A DNA stretch of 64,000 nucleotides from Erwinia persicina (GTDB lineage: Bacteria; Pseudomonadota; Gammaproteobacteria; Enterobacterales; Enterobacteriaceae). The notes below the pieces were generated by a model, which was given only the letters and a program-made list of their open reading frames with translations, had not been told where the DNA came from and made no database searches. The translations under genes were made by a program, and so were the position numbers. The stretch is from assembly GCF_014838825.1 (NCBI RefSeq), contig NZ_JACYMO010000008.1, positions 62,001 through 126,000 of the forward strand, in the 5' to 3' direction. Positions 10,915 to 22,658 of this stretch are shown one piece after another. Each line of letters begins with the position of its first letter. The stretch's first letter is position 1.

Positions 10915-10926
10915 CAGGAGATCTGA

Positions 10927-11187
<261 letters not shown>

Positions 11188-11239
11188 TTAGGTTTTCGTG
11201 CCGCGGAACGGCTTTCAGGCCGTTCACTGCTGCGAAAAG

Positions 11240-11270
11240 AAAAGCCCCGCACTAGACTGCGGGGCTTTTT
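11240..11270 (+). terminator. Terminator of rplU-rpmA
   Basis: The stem AAAGCCCCGC / GCGGGGCTTT with an eight-base loop and a T-run lies 54 bp after the rpmA stop. It is a classical intrinsic terminator just before yhbE. Confidence 0.92.
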
Positions 11271-11291
11271 ACATTCTGTCAGGGAACACTG

Positions 11292-13465
<2,174 letters not shown>

Positions 13466-13475
13466 CCGACGCGAA

Positions 13476-13507
13476 AAAAACGGGACGCCTCTGGCGTCCC
13501 GTTTTGC
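13476..13507. terminator. Bidirectional terminator between obgE and entH
   Basis: The stem AAAACGGGACGCC / GGCGTCCCGTTTT with a TCT loop lies 14 bp after obgE. It has A and T runs on opposite sides, so it can end transcription of obgE (plus) and of entCEBAH (minus). Confidence 0.92.
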
Positions 13508-13523
13508 TTTCCGGCAGGCCGGT

Positions 13524-13934
13524 TCAGCCAATAATAGCGGTGGTGAGCCGGGCCATACAGCACAACTGATCCTGACCGTTAACGATCTCAATCTGCCACA
13601 CCTGATTCAGGCTGCCGCGATGCAGCGCGCGGCAGACACCGCGAACCGTTCCGCTGTAGACCGCGCGCAGATGGCTGGCACTGACTTCAATCCCTACCAC
13701 GTTCTGACCCGGCTGCGAACAGAGCCATCCCGCCATGGAGCCCAGGGACTCCGCCAGCGCCACAGAAGCACCGCCGTGCAGCAGTCCAAAAGGCTGCTGT
13801 GTCCGGGCATCCATCGGCATGGTGGCTTCAAGCCAGTCCGCTTCCAGGCGGGTAAAGACCATTCCCAGACCAGCAATAAGAGTACCTTCAGCCATCTTAT
13901 TCAGTTCTGCCAGGCTGCTTTGCCGTTTCCACAT
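13524..13934 (-). CDS. entH: EntH, proofreading thioesterase of enterobactin synthesis
   Basis: EntH is a hot-dog-fold thioesterase that clears wrongly loaded aryl groups from the carrier domain of EntB. The 136-residue product starts MWKRQSSL at 13934, one base after the entA stop, and aligns with the E. coli start. An upstream in-frame extension would overlap entA. The hot-dog motif QPFGLLHGGASVALAESLGS (about residues 46-65) contains the conserved HGG and the catalytic acid in ALAES. It is the last gene of entCEBAH. Confidence 0.92.
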   Translation of the reverse strand: MWKRQSSLAELNKMAEGTLIAGLGMVFTRLEADWLEATMPMDARTQQPFGLLHGGASVALAESLGSMAGWLCSQPGQNVVGIEVSASHLRAVYSGTVRGVCRALHRGSLNQVWQIEIVNGQDQLCCMARLTTAIIG

Positions 13935-13935
13935 A

Positions 13936-14694
13936 TCAGGCACCGAGGGTCGCTCCGCCATCGACGACAATATCCTGCATCACGATATGGCTGGCGCTGT
14001 CCGATGCGAGGAACAGCACCGTACTGGCAATCTCCTGTGGCTGAGCGATTTTCTGCAACGGAATGCCCAGTTTGTACTGCTCGGGGTAGCCGGCAATCAT
14101 CTGCTGTTCGTCTTCCGGCGTATGCCACAGGCTCCGCTGCATCGCGGTGTCTGTGGAACCTGGTGATACGATATTACAACGTACGCCAAACGGAGCCATT
14201 TCCAACCCGACGGTGAGGCAGAGACTGCGCAGGGCAGCCTTCGATGCGCCGTAGGCTGACATTCCGATACGTGGAGCATGGGCAGCATTAGAGGCGATGG
14301 TCACAATTGCCCCGGCACGCTGCTGACGGAACCGTGGCAGCGTTTGCTGGAACAGGTTAAACGCACCGCCAGCGTTGACCGCCAGGCATGCCTGCCAGTC
14401 TTCCACCGCGAGTTCTTCGGTGGTGCCGGTGCGTAAAATGCCCGCGGCATTCACCAGCACATCCAGGTGCGGCGTTTCCGCCAGCAGGCGTTGGCAAACC
14501 TCTTTCACCTGCCCGGCATCAGCAACGTCGACAAGGGCGCAGCGGAACGGGTAATTGCCGGACGCAAACTGCCGATCCAAACCCACCACGGAGGCACCCG
14601 CAGCAACAAACGCCAGTGCAGTGTGATAACCAATCCCCTGGCCTGCACCGGTGACCCATACCTGCCTGCCGCTGAAGTCAAAGCTGCATGACAT
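13936..14694 (-). CDS. entA: EntA, 2,3-dihydro-2,3-dihydroxybenzoate dehydrogenase
   Basis: EntA oxidises 2,3-dihydro-2,3-dihydroxybenzoate to 2,3-dihydroxybenzoate with NAD+. It is a short-chain dehydrogenase of 252 residues with the Rossmann motif VTGAGQGIG (about residue 13), the NAAG motif, and the catalytic Tyr-x3-Lys in SAYGASKAAL. The ATG shares a base with the entB stop (TAATG). A longer open frame upstream adds ten residues inside entB and is less likely. Confidence 0.95.
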   Translation of the reverse strand: MSCSFDFSGRQVWVTGAGQGIGYHTALAFVAAGASVVGLDRQFASGNYPFRCALVDVADAGQVKEVCQRLLAETPHLDVLVNAAGILRTGTTEELAVEDWQACLAVNAGGAFNLFQQTLPRFRQQRAGAIVTIASNAAHAPRIGMSAYGASKAALRSLCLTVGLEMAPFGVRCNIVSPGSTDTAMQRSLWHTPEDEQQMIAGYPEQYKLGIPLQKIAQPQEIASTVLFLASDSASHIVMQDIVVDGGATLGA

Positions 14695-15548
14695 TACGCA
14701 CTCTCCCGTGAAAGCAGTGCCCACCAGCCGTCAATCGTGGGGTTCTTTGCCAGCGCGATAAAATCGATATCGCTGTGCGCCTGGCGCCAGCGGGCAGCCA
14801 GGGCCATCATGCGTACGGAATCCAGTCCGTAGTCCACCAGATTTTCACCGTCTTCAATGCCTTCGCTGTCCTCATCCAGCAGCGGTATCACCACAGCGCG
14901 TAGTTGTGCTTTGCTTTGTGGCAGTGGCAGCAGGGTTTCTGTCATGACGACGCGGCCGCTGCGGCCAGCGGTGTAGGTCAGCGACATCATGTGCTCTTCG
15001 CGGCTAAAGTCAGCCAGGGCATCGGCCACCATAAATGGCCTGATGTTGCGCATAAACGCATCCGTAGCGGTAGTGAGACAGCCGATATGTGCATACACAC
15101 CGCAAATAATCAGCTGATCTCGTCCGCTTTCATGGAGGATCGACTCCAGGGGGGAGCGATGGAACGCGCTGTAGCGCCATTTGACCAGCACCTGGTCATC
15201 GTCGTCCGGTGCCAGGGCTGCTACCACTTTCTGCTGTTCAGGATGTCTGTTCAGTCCCGGTCCCCACATATCATTCAGCAGAGCGCGATCTTCGGCACTT
15301 TGTTCGTTCGGTTGTGCGGTGTAGAAAACCGGGATCCCCTGAGATTTGCAGTATTCACGCAGACGGGCGATGTTGGCCACCACCTGCTCGATCAGAGGGC
15401 TGCCTTCGCCCCAGAAATTGAGGAAATATTCCTGCATATCGTGGATCAACAGTGCGGCGCGCGCTGGCTCAAATGCCCAGTTGACCTTGTTAGTCGGCAG
15501 TTCGGCTGCGGTTGGCAGCGCGTAAGAATGTAGCGTTGGGATCGCCAT
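14694..15548 (-). CDS. entB: EntB, isochorismatase with aryl carrier domain
   Basis: EntB hydrolyses isochorismate to 2,3-dihydro-2,3-dihydroxybenzoate and pyruvate through its N-terminal isochorismatase domain (about residues 30-205). Its C-terminal aryl carrier domain carries 2,3-dihydroxybenzoate for assembly. The carrier domain is intact: the phosphopantetheine serine sits in [16 protein letters not shown] near residue 245. The 284-residue length matches the family. No phosphopantetheinyl transferase gene (entD) is in the window, so one must act from elsewhere. Confidence 0.96.
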   Translation of the reverse strand: MAIPTLHSYALPTAAELPTNKVNWAFEPARAALLIHDMQEYFLNFWGEGSPLIEQVVANIARLREYCKSQGIPVFYTAQPNEQSAEDRALLNDMWGPGLNRHPEQQKVVAALAPDDDDQVLVKWRYSAFHRSPLESILHESGRDQLIICGVYAHIGCLTTATDAFMRNIRPFMVADALADFSREEHMMSLTYTAGRSGRVVMTETLLPLPQSKAQLRAVVIPLLDEDSEGIEDGENLVDYGLDSVRMMALAARWRQAHSDIDFIALAKNPTIDGWWALLSRESA

Positions 15549-15566
15549 GATGTCTCTCCTGAAAAG

Positions 15567-17180
15567 TTATCCGTTTTGCTGAGTGGCCAGCTGCTGGCGC
15601 AGGCGTTTTTTGTCGACTTTCCCCACCGGGGTCAGCGGCAATGCCTCTACGCACTCAATACGATCCGGCAGTTTAAATTCGGCCACACCCAGCTCGCGCA
15701 GGTGACGTCGCAGTACCACCGGCTTAAGCGCACGGCGTGCGACAATAAAGGCGCAGCTTTTTTCACCCATCAGACTGTCTTCCATCGACACCAGGGCCGC
15801 ATGGATCACATCTTCGTGGCGCAGCAGCAGATTTTCGACCTCCTCCGCGGCGATCTTCTCGCCCCCCCGGTTGATCTGATCTTTCTCACGGCCCTGCACG
15901 GTTATGTAGCCATCTTCGGCGATAGCAATCAGATCGCCGGAGCAGTAGAAGCCCTGCGCATCAAAACTGGCGGCATTATGTTCCGGGCTGTTGTAGTAAC
16001 CCCGGAAGGTATAGGGACCACGCGTCATCAGACGGCCGGTTACCCCTGGGGGCAGCGGGTGCCCCTGTTCATCGGCAACCCAGACTTCATCATCGTCAGA
16101 AATGGGGCGGCCCTGTGTGGTGAGAATATGCGACAAGTCATCATCAAGGCGGGTGTAGTTGACCAGACCTTCCGCCATACCAAAGACCTGCTGTAGCTGG
16201 CAGCCGATGTCCGTCTGAATGCGTGCCGCCAGCGATTCGCTGAGTCTTGCCCCGCCTACCTGTAGCAGGGTGAGTGAGGCCAGCGCCTGGTTACTGCCCC
16301 ACTCCTGAATCGCCTGTAACCACAGGCTGACGGCCGGTGGCACCAGCGCGGCGACGTTGACCTGATGCTGTTCAATCAGCGGAAAGCAGAGGCTGGCGCT
16401 GGGATCGTTTGCCATCACCACGCAGCCGCCAGCGTAAAACACGCCGAGGGAGCCTGGCGAACTCAGGGCATAGTTGTGCGCAGCGGGCAGGGCATTCAGG
16501 TAACGCGTCTGTTCACTGAACTGACAAATTTCGACGCTGCCCCTGATGCTGTAGTAATAATCATTGTGGGTACGTGGGATCAGCTTCGGCGTACCGGTGC
16601 TGCCGCCCGACAGCTGGAAGAAGGCAACTTCATCGGCGGCAGACGGGCAGGGAGTGAATTCCCCGGTCCCCTCGTCAATCATGCCTGACAGTGACAGCGC
16701 AGCACTGTTATCGTTGTGCATCGCTATCACCTTCAGTGCCGGAATCTCCTGCTGAAGCTGAGTCAGATACGCATCGCTGGCAAACAGGCTGTGCTGCCGG
16801 TCTGCAATCAGCAGGGCGGGCTGGATCTGCAGCGCATAGGCGCTCAGTTCATTGCGCTGATGGCTGAACAGCGCATTCACCGGGGCGACACCCATTTTCA
16901 ACAGGGCGAAAAACGTCACATAGAATTCAGCAACATTACCCAGTTGTACCAGCGCCGTGTCGCCGCACCGCAGGCCGCGGCGCTGTAACGACGCGGCCAG
17001 CCGATCTGACTGCTGAGCCAGATCCTGATAGCGGAAGCGGCGTGCGCCATCAATAACAGCAATGTCGCTGCTGTTGGCATGGCGTTGCAGGATGTCCGTG
17101 AGCGGCAGATCCAGCCAGTAGCCTTTAGTACGATATCGGGCGGCCAGGTCCTCCGGCCAGCGGGTATAAGAAATTGTCAT
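15567..17180 (-). CDS. entE: EntE, 2,3-dihydroxybenzoate-AMP ligase
   Basis: EntE adenylates 2,3-dihydroxybenzoate and loads it on the EntB carrier domain. The 537-residue ANL-family enzyme has the core phosphate-binding loop [20 protein letters not shown] (about residues 190-209). It also has the later motif [11 protein letters not shown], the hinge [20 protein letters not shown], and the catalytic C-terminal lysine in TPVGKVDKK. It is 18 bp upstream of entB and 11 bp downstream of entC. Confidence 0.96.
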   Translation of the reverse strand: MTISYTRWPEDLAARYRTKGYWLDLPLTDILQRHANSSDIAVIDGARRFRYQDLAQQSDRLAASLQRRGLRCGDTALVQLGNVAEFYVTFFALLKMGVAPVNALFSHQRNELSAYALQIQPALLIADRQHSLFASDAYLTQLQQEIPALKVIAMHNDNSAALSLSGMIDEGTGEFTPCPSAADEVAFFQLSGGSTGTPKLIPRTHNDYYYSIRGSVEICQFSEQTRYLNALPAAHNYALSSPGSLGVFYAGGCVVMANDPSASLCFPLIEQHQVNVAALVPPAVSLWLQAIQEWGSNQALASLTLLQVGGARLSESLAARIQTDIGCQLQQVFGMAEGLVNYTRLDDDLSHILTTQGRPISDDDEVWVADEQGHPLPPGVTGRLMTRGPYTFRGYYNSPEHNAASFDAQGFYCSGDLIAIAEDGYITVQGREKDQINRGGEKIAAEEVENLLLRHEDVIHAALVSMEDSLMGEKSCAFIVARRALKPVVLRRHLRELGVAEFKLPDRIECVEALPLTPVGKVDKKRLRQQLATQQNG

Positions 17181-17191
17181 GACAGCACTCT

Positions 17192-18367
17192 TTAGTTAAG
17201 GCCAAATGCCCGTAGCATGGTGTTCAGTTTGACACCGGTTTCCCGCCATTCCGATTCCGGGCAGGAGGCCGGCACAATACCGGCTCCGGCAAACAGGCGA
17301 ACGCGATTGCCGTTGACCTTTCCGCAGCGGATGGTGACGACCCATTCGCCGTTACCCTGCTCATCGCACCAGCCGACAATACCGCCAAACAGGCCACGAT
17401 TGAACGGCTCCAGTTCGGCAATCAGTTGCTGCGCAGTGGCGTGGGGGAAGCCGCTCAGGGCCGGCGTCGGATGCAGCAGGCAAGCCAGCGAAAGCGCGGT
17501 ATCGGCTTTATCCCTTGCTTCGCCTTCAATTGCCGTCCCCAGATGCCAGAGCGTTGAGGTGGTCAGCAGTTCGGGCGTGGACGGCAGCACGAGGTGGGCG
17601 CTACGCGGCTGTAACACATCGCGCATGGCATCGGTCACCAGCTGATGCTCGTAGCGATCCTTAACCGAGGCCATCAGCTGCTCACCTGCAAGACGGTCTT
17701 TCTGCGGATCGCTGTCGCGACGGGCAGAACCGGCCAGGGGATGGGTGTAATAGCGGCTGTGGTGCTTGCGCAGCAGCAGCTCAGGGCTGGCACCGAGCAG
17801 GGAGCCCCCTTCCGGCAGCGGAACGTGGAAGTTATAGCTTCCCGGGTTCTGCGTCATCAGTCGCGTCATCAGGTTGGCAATGTCTACCTTTTCCGCAGTG
17901 ACAATCTCCATCAGTCGGGACAGCACCACTTTATCCAGCTGCTGTGCGCCAGTCGCGGCAACGGCCTGGCTGACCATCTGCATAAACGCCGGCTGCGCTG
18001 GCAGGGCAGTACGACGAACCACCTCAGGTAACGGGCTTTTTGGCGCACCCATTTGCTGCAGAAAGGCGTTGCTATCGAAGTACTGGCTGGATTCCGGGAT
18101 AAACAGCGAAGAGGGCTGGCTGGGATCAAAAGGGATGGCCCCGACGACGATCGGCTTTTCAATTCCCTGACGTTTCGCCTCAAGGAATCGCTGGCGGATT
18201 TCCTGCTGGAATACACCTTCCAGCGCCTCTCCCCCGAAAGCCGGGGTGGTGACGGTCGTAAAGCAGCCCTGTGCGGCCAGACTGCGCCAGGGAGACATAA
18301 AGAAAAAGCCACTGGCGGCGGCCTGTGAGGCAAACTTCAGCGTGCTGTGTGACGTTAACGATTCCAT
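17192..18367 (-). CDS. entC: EntC, isochorismate synthase
   Basis: EntC converts chorismate to isochorismate, the entry step to catecholate siderophores. The 391-residue protein is of the MST chorismate-enzyme family, with the core catalytic regions [24 protein letters not shown] and the C-terminal [18 protein letters not shown]. It is the first gene of entCEBAH, just downstream of a Fur-box-like palindrome. A paralogue such as menF is possible in principle, but the entEBAH context decides for entC. Confidence 0.95.
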   Translation of the reverse strand: MESLTSHSTLKFASQAAASGFFFMSPWRSLAAQGCFTTVTTPAFGGEALEGVFQQEIRQRFLEAKRQGIEKPIVVGAIPFDPSQPSSLFIPESSQYFDSNAFLQQMGAPKSPLPEVVRRTALPAQPAFMQMVSQAVAATGAQQLDKVVLSRLMEIVTAEKVDIANLMTRLMTQNPGSYNFHVPLPEGGSLLGASPELLLRKHHSRYYTHPLAGSARRDSDPQKDRLAGEQLMASVKDRYEHQLVTDAMRDVLQPRSAHLVLPSTPELLTTSTLWHLGTAIEGEARDKADTALSLACLLHPTPALSGFPHATAQQLIAELEPFNRGLFGGIVGWCDEQGNGEWVVTIRCGKVNGNRVRLFAGAGIVPASCPESEWRETGVKLNTMLRAFGLN

Positions 18368-18384
18368 CGGGCATCCTCATTTAA

Positions 18385-18413
18385 ATGATAAACGTAGTAA
18401 TAACTATTATCAT
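18385..18413 (-). promoter_or_regulatory. Fur box upstream of entC
   Basis: The inverted repeat ATGATAA (18385-18391) and TTATCAT (18407-18413) flanks GTAATAAC-like sequence rich in Fur hexamers (compare GATAATGATAATCATTATC). It lies 18 bp before the entC start, where Fur-Fe2+ would block transcription when iron is plentiful. This is a motif match only. Confidence 0.8.
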
Positions 18414-18619
18414 TTGCTTTCAGAGCCAGTAAGCTACGTCGATTAACACAGAGTGTCAATAAAGGTAAATTAATTTAGTTATCGTAAGGAATTTTTTACA
18501 CAGGTAGCGTTATGTGCCGCTATGACTGAGTTTATCAGCGGAATGACCGGAAGAACGATCCCACACAAAAGGTAAGCATGACTGATTGGATCAGGCAGAA
18601 TGGCGTCAGGGCAGGGCAG

Positions 18620-19675
18620 CTAATCGAGATGAGCGGGCAACCAGCAGCCTGCGTTAAGGCCGCTGCGGTCGCTGCGGTTGGTCAGGCTGAGGTGACCATG
18701 ATGAATTTGCACAATACGCTGGACGATATTCAGCCCCAGCCCACTGCCACCGTAGCGCTGGTCCATCCGTCGGAAGGCTTTAATCGCCTCATTCACCGCA
18801 CCGGCATCAATCCCGGAGCCCTCATCGCGGACGGTGGCCCGGCTGCCTGATTCATGATCTTCGAGCAGTAGCGTCACCGTGCTGCCTGCGGGGCTGTAGC
18901 GTGAGGCATTTTCCAGCAGGTTACGCAGCATCAGCCTGAGAAGTACGGCATCGCCCTGAACCGTACGCGTGGTGGTGGTGGTGATGGTCAGGGTCTGCTG
19001 CCGCAGCGCCAAAAGTTCATCCATTTCCTGCCGCAGAGGATCGATGATCTGGTGCCAGCTCAGCGTCTGATAATGGCCGCTGGCCAACGCTTGCCCCGCA
19101 CGGGACAGCATCAGCAGTTGTTCAATGACATGCATCAGCTGGTCGATGCGCTCAACCAGCATCGGTCCCTGTTTAACCCCTTCCTGCTCCAGCAGCTCAA
19201 GGTGCAGGCGCAGGCCTGCCAGCGGCGTTCTCAGCTCGTGTGCGGCATCGGCGGTGAACAGGCGCTCCTGCTGCAGGGTGTGGTCCAGACGGCCCAGAAG
19301 CTGGTTCAGCGCCCCGGTGACGGCAACGATTTCATCCATCTCTGAATGTAGTGGCAGAGGAGAAAGATTGTCAGCAGAACGGGCGACCAGGCTTTTTTGC
19401 AGAGAGCGCAGCGGGCGGATAATCCAGCTGATGGCCCAGAAAGAGAGCAACAGGGTAAAGCAGACCATCACCAGCGACGGTAGCAGCAGCGAGGCAATCG
19501 CCTCCCGGATTTCATTTTCAACGTGGTCATTACGCGCGTGGGCAGAAAGCGTTTCATTGACCAGGAAGCTGATCTGCTCTCGGCTTTCGTGCCAGAGCCA
19601 GAAGGCACTCATCAGCTGACAGCTGAGAAGGATCAGCGCCAGCATCATCAGTAAACGCCGACGCATACTGTTCAT
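18620..19675 (-). CDS. basS: BasS/PmrB, iron-sensing histidine kinase
   Basis: BasS (PmrB) is an inner-membrane sensor kinase that responds to ferric iron and mild acid and controls lipid A modification. The 351-residue protein has two membrane helices (about 8-28 and 64-86) around a short periplasmic loop, then HAMP, the phospho-acceptor helix (DAAHELRTPLAGLRLHLELL) and an ATPase domain (NLLENASRYSPAG, DEGSGID, GGSGLGLNIV). Two periplasmic Glu-x-x-Glu motifs, at residues 30-33 and 55-58, match those that bind iron in PmrB. It overlaps basR by 4 bp. QseC was considered but the loop matches BasS. Confidence 0.9.
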   Translation of the reverse strand: MNSMRRRLLMMLALILLSCQLMSAFWLWHESREQISFLVNETLSAHARNDHVENEIREAIASLLLPSLVMVCFTLLLSFWAISWIIRPLRSLQKSLVARSADNLSPLPLHSEMDEIVAVTGALNQLLGRLDHTLQQERLFTADAAHELRTPLAGLRLHLELLEQEGVKQGPMLVERIDQLMHVIEQLLMLSRAGQALASGHYQTLSWHQIIDPLRQEMDELLALRQQTLTITTTTTRTVQGDAVLLRLMLRNLLENASRYSPAGSTVTLLLEDHESGSRATVRDEGSGIDAGAVNEAIKAFRRMDQRYGGSGLGLNIVQRIVQIHHGHLSLTNRSDRSGLNAGCWLPAHLD

Positions 19676-20334
19676 TCGCGCTCTTCCAGCCGGTAACCCA
19701 CGCCCCGCACGGTTTTAATGCGATCTTTCCCTAACTTACGGCGCAGATTGTGAATATGCACTTCAAGCGTGTTAGAGCCATTATCATCCTGCCAGCTGTA
19801 AAGATCCTGCTGCAGGGTTTCCCGGTGTACGGTTTGCCCGATGCGCATCAGCAGGCGGGTCAGCAGGGAAAACTCTTTCGGTGTGACCTCAACGGGGTGG
19901 CCATCAACCACCACCTGCTGGGAAGAGAGGTTCAGCGCAATATCACCGTGCTGTAGCAGGTTGTCGCTTCGGCCCTGATAACGGCGGATCAGCGCGCGGG
20001 CACGGGCCTTAAGCTCCACCAGGGCAAAGGGTTTAATCAGATAGTCGTCTGCGCCGGCATCCAGGCCCTCAACGCGATCGGATAGGGCATCGCGTGCCGT
20101 CAGGATCAGGACCGGCAGGTCGACATGCTCCTTGCGCCACTGCCGCAGCAGGTCGGTACCATCACGGTCCGGCAGACCGAGATCCAGCACGATGAGACTG
20201 TACTGACCGCTGTACACATACGCCACGGCCTGGGCGGCGTTGACAGCGCAATCCACAGCATAACCCTCGCCCGTAAGGGCAAGGGTTAATCCCTGTTGGA
20301 GCAGCATATCGTCTTCAACGATCAGTATTTTCAT
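19672..20334 (-). CDS. basR: BasR/PmrA, OmpR-type response regulator
   Basis: BasR is the DNA-binding partner of BasS. The 220-residue protein has a receiver domain (phospho-acceptor Asp in IVLDLGLPDRDG near residue 51, switch Thr in LILTARD, Lys in LIKPFAL). A winged-helix output domain follows, with the family ending NTLEVHIHNLRRKLGKDRIKT. The start is the ATG at 20332-20334, giving MKILIVEDDMLL. The longer open frame would run into dacB. It begins four bases after the dacB stop, so dacB-basR-basS may be one transcript. Confidence 0.92.
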   Translation of the reverse strand: MKILIVEDDMLLQQGLTLALTGEGYAVDCAVNAAQAVAYVYSGQYSLIVLDLGLPDRDGTDLLRQWRKEHVDLPVLILTARDALSDRVEGLDAGADDYLIKPFALVELKARARALIRRYQGRSDNLLQHGDIALNLSSQQVVVDGHPVEVTPKEFSLLTRLLMRIGQTVHRETLQQDLYSWQDDNGSNTLEVHIHNLRRKLGKDRIKTVRGVGYRLEERE

Positions 20335-20338
20335 TAGC

Positions 20339-21772
20339 TCAGTTGTTCTGATAAATGTCTTTGTACAGACGGCTTTCGAAGCGGACCAGCGGGATACGGC
20401 GCTGGCGCTGATCCTCCGGTGGCACGGCATAACCAGACAGGAACTGCACAAACGCGACGCGCTGGCCGCTGGCTGTGGTCATAAAGCCTGCGAGGTTATA
20501 TACCCCCTGCAGAGAACCTGTCTTAGCCGACACTTTACCATCGACGCCCGCTTCGTGCAGGCCACCGCGATAGCGTAATGTTCCGTCGTAACCGGCCAGC
20601 GGCAGCATGGAAATGTAATTCAGCTGGGCATCATTCTGCGCGATATATTGCAGCACCTGCATCATGGTCGCCGGTGAGATCAAATCGTGACGTGACAGGC
20701 CCGAACCGTCAACCTGAATACTGTTGCCCATATCGATATTTGCCTTCTGACGCAGGATCTGACGCACGGCATCCGACCCTGCACGCCACGTTCCCGGCAC
20801 GCCAAAGCGTTCATGGCCAATGGTGCGGAAGACGGTGTCAGCGATCATGTTGTCCGACTTCTTCAGCATAATCTTAAGCAGATCGTGCAGCGGTGCGGAC
20901 TGCGCTTCGGCCAGCACGGTTCCGGGTTGGGTCACCAGCGTCTGTCGGACCAGATGACCAGTATAATCAATCCCGGCATTCTGCAGCTCGGCTTTCAGGA
21001 TCGCACCGGCATAGCTGGCCCCATCCTGAATGGCAAAGGCCAGCGGTAAGGGTTCAGCTCGCTGTGTCAGGCAGCCGGTAAGCGTAAAGCGATTCAGCTC
21101 TCCTGGCACCACGTCCAGTTCACAGTATTGTGCATCTGGAGAACCCTTAGCCAGCGTGCGCACTTCGCTGAACATATTGACCGGATACCACGATGCGACG
21201 CGAATAAAGGCTTTATCGCCTGGCGTCGGAGCGCTGTACAGTGAAATGGAAAAGCAGTTACGGTCAACAATGGCCGCGCCCGGTGGGGCACTGAAGCATT
21301 GTGTCATATCATTCCACGGCCAGCCCGGCGCTTTGTCGTGACTGGCAAACACCGAGGTATCAATCACCAGGTTGCCATCAATATGTTCAACGCCTTGTTT
21401 TTTCAGCGCACTGACCATATTTCGCAGATCCTGCCTGGTCAGCGTAGGATCGCCACCAAATCGGGCGACCAGGTCACCGCGCAGCGTATTACCGCTGAGG
21501 CTGCCCTTCGTTTCCAGCTGCGTATGGAACCGGTAATCCGGGCCAAGCTGTAGCAGGGCAGCGAGCGCGGTGATCACCTTCATGGTACTGGCCGGTAAGG
21601 CCATCTGTTGGCTGTGATAGTCGATCGATGGCGTGGTAGCGCCAATCTTCTGCACAACCAGCGCAAGGTTCGCACCATCGGGAAGATATTGAGTATAGTC
21701 TTCCACAGGCGCAGCCTGCGCTTGCAGCATAAATGCGCAGGTAAAGCCGGTAACAATTCGTGAAAATCGCAT
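20339..21772 (-). CDS. dacB: DacB/PBP4, D-Ala-D-Ala carboxypeptidase/endopeptidase
   Basis: PBP4 is a periplasmic class C penicillin-binding protein that trims and cleaves peptidoglycan cross-links. The 477-residue precursor, the same length as in E. coli, has a signal peptide ending near residue 20. It shows the three active-site motifs: STMK (within LPASTMKVITALAAL), the SDN motif in MLKKSDNMIAD, and KTG in SAKTGSLQGVYN. The start is the ATG at 21770-21772. The open frame continues upstream into non-family sequence. Confidence 0.96.
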   Translation of the reverse strand: MRFSRIVTGFTCAFMLQAQAAPVEDYTQYLPDGANLALVVQKIGATTPSIDYHSQQMALPASTMKVITALAALLQLGPDYRFHTQLETKGSLSGNTLRGDLVARFGGDPTLTRQDLRNMVSALKKQGVEHIDGNLVIDTSVFASHDKAPGWPWNDMTQCFSAPPGAAIVDRNCFSISLYSAPTPGDKAFIRVASWYPVNMFSEVRTLAKGSPDAQYCELDVVPGELNRFTLTGCLTQRAEPLPLAFAIQDGASYAGAILKAELQNAGIDYTGHLVRQTLVTQPGTVLAEAQSAPLHDLLKIMLKKSDNMIADTVFRTIGHERFGVPGTWRAGSDAVRQILRQKANIDMGNSIQVDGSGLSRHDLISPATMMQVLQYIAQNDAQLNYISMLPLAGYDGTLRYRGGLHEAGVDGKVSAKTGSLQGVYNLAGFMTTASGQRVAFVQFLSGYAVPPEDQRQRRIPLVRFESRLYKDIYQNN

Positions 21773-21887
21773 AATCTCGCGGTAACTGACAGGTGATGCT
21801 GTCATACTACGGTGCATTGCGGTGCAAAGTAAACGATGACCCCCAGTGAACTCTGGGGTAAAATACGTATCAAATTGCAAAATCGAT

Positions 21888-21927
21888 CCTGGCCTGGAGC
21901 TTGCTCCGGGTCAGGCTTCTTTCGTTT
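21888..21927 (+). ncRNA. GraL-like terminator in the greA leader
   Basis: A 13-bp stem (21888-21900 with 21903-21915, two G-U pairs, loop TT) is followed by the T-rich CTTCTTTCGTTT. It sits about 95 bp before greA, where E. coli makes the short GraL RNA by terminating within the greA leader. Transcripts from a greA promoter would end here or read through. The 5' end of the RNA was not located, so only the terminator portion is annotated. Confidence 0.6.
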
Positions 21928-22021
21928 CAAATCAGTAGTAAGCGCCGCAGGACGCCTTTTCTGCATGCCACCCGTCAGGATGACGACACTTTGAACAGGA
22001 CAGATTTTAAGAGGTATTGAG

Positions 22022-22504
22022 ATGAACCAGATTCCGATGACGTTAAGGGGCGCGGAAAAACTGCGCGAAGAGCTCGAAGAGCTGAAAACCGTTAAACGCC
22101 CCAGAATTATTGCCTCAATTGCTGATGCGCGTGAACACGGCGATTTGAAAGAAAATGCCGAGTATCACGCTGCCCGTGAAGAGCAGGGGTTCTGTGAAGG
22201 CCGCATTCAGGAAATTGAAGCTAAACTGTCTAATGCGCAGGTGATTGATGTCACCAAAATGGCGGGCAATGCGAATGGCCGCGTTATTTTTGGTGCCACG
22301 GTGACCGTGCTGAATGTCGATACAGATGAAGAGTCAACCTACCGTATCGTGGGGGATGACGAAGCCAACTTTAAACAGAATCTGATTTCTGTAAATTCAC
22401 CGATGGCGCGTGGCCTGGTGGGTAAAGTGGCGGATGACGTTGCCATTATTAAAACCCCGGGTGGCGACGTGGAATATGAAATCATAAAAGTGGAATACCT
22501 CTGA
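22022..22504 (+). CDS. greA: GreA, transcript cleavage factor
   Basis: GreA enters the secondary channel of stalled RNA polymerase and stimulates cleavage of backtracked RNA. The 160-residue protein has an N-terminal coiled coil whose tip carries the conserved acidic pair ([20 protein letters not shown], about residues 38-57). A C-terminal FKBP-like domain ends in [22 protein letters not shown] sequence. Two extra residues relative to E. coli lie near residue 80. A terminator follows. Confidence 0.97.
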   Translation: MNQIPMTLRGAEKLREELEELKTVKRPRIIASIADAREHGDLKENAEYHAAREEQGFCEGRIQEIEAKLSNAQVIDVTKMAGNANGRVIFGATVTVLNVDTDEESTYRIVGDDEANFKQNLISVNSPMARGLVGKVADDVAIIKTPGGDVEYEIIKVEYL

Positions 22505-22557
22505 TTTCTTCCCTGCCAAAATATCCGGTGTATTGCTGAATGTTTTGTAAAGATAAG

Positions 22558-22583
22558 AAAAAGGCCGCTGTGCGGCCTTTTAT
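22558..22583 (+). terminator. Terminator of greA
   Basis: The stem AAAAAGGCCGC / GCGGCCTTTT with a two-base loop and T-rich tail lies 54 bp after the greA stop. Confidence 0.88.
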
Positions 22584-22632
22584 CAGAGTCAGGAGCATGG
22601 CACTTTCTCCCGTCCTGAGCTTAAGATGGGCA

Positions 22633-22652
22633 GATCGGTTCGAAAACCGATC
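22633..22652 (-). terminator. Hairpin after yhbY, possible terminator
   Basis: The perfect stem GATCGGTT / AACCGATC with loop CGAA starts seven bases beyond the yhbY stop. There is no T-run after it on the minus strand, so it may be an RNA-stabilising hairpin instead. Confidence 0.4.
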
Positions 22653-22658
22653 GACTTA

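Noticed and set aside
21841-21858. Small palindrome CCCCAG...CTGGGG upstream of greA
   Set aside because: A 6-bp stem without a T-run between two divergent promoters; too weak to assign as terminator or operator.
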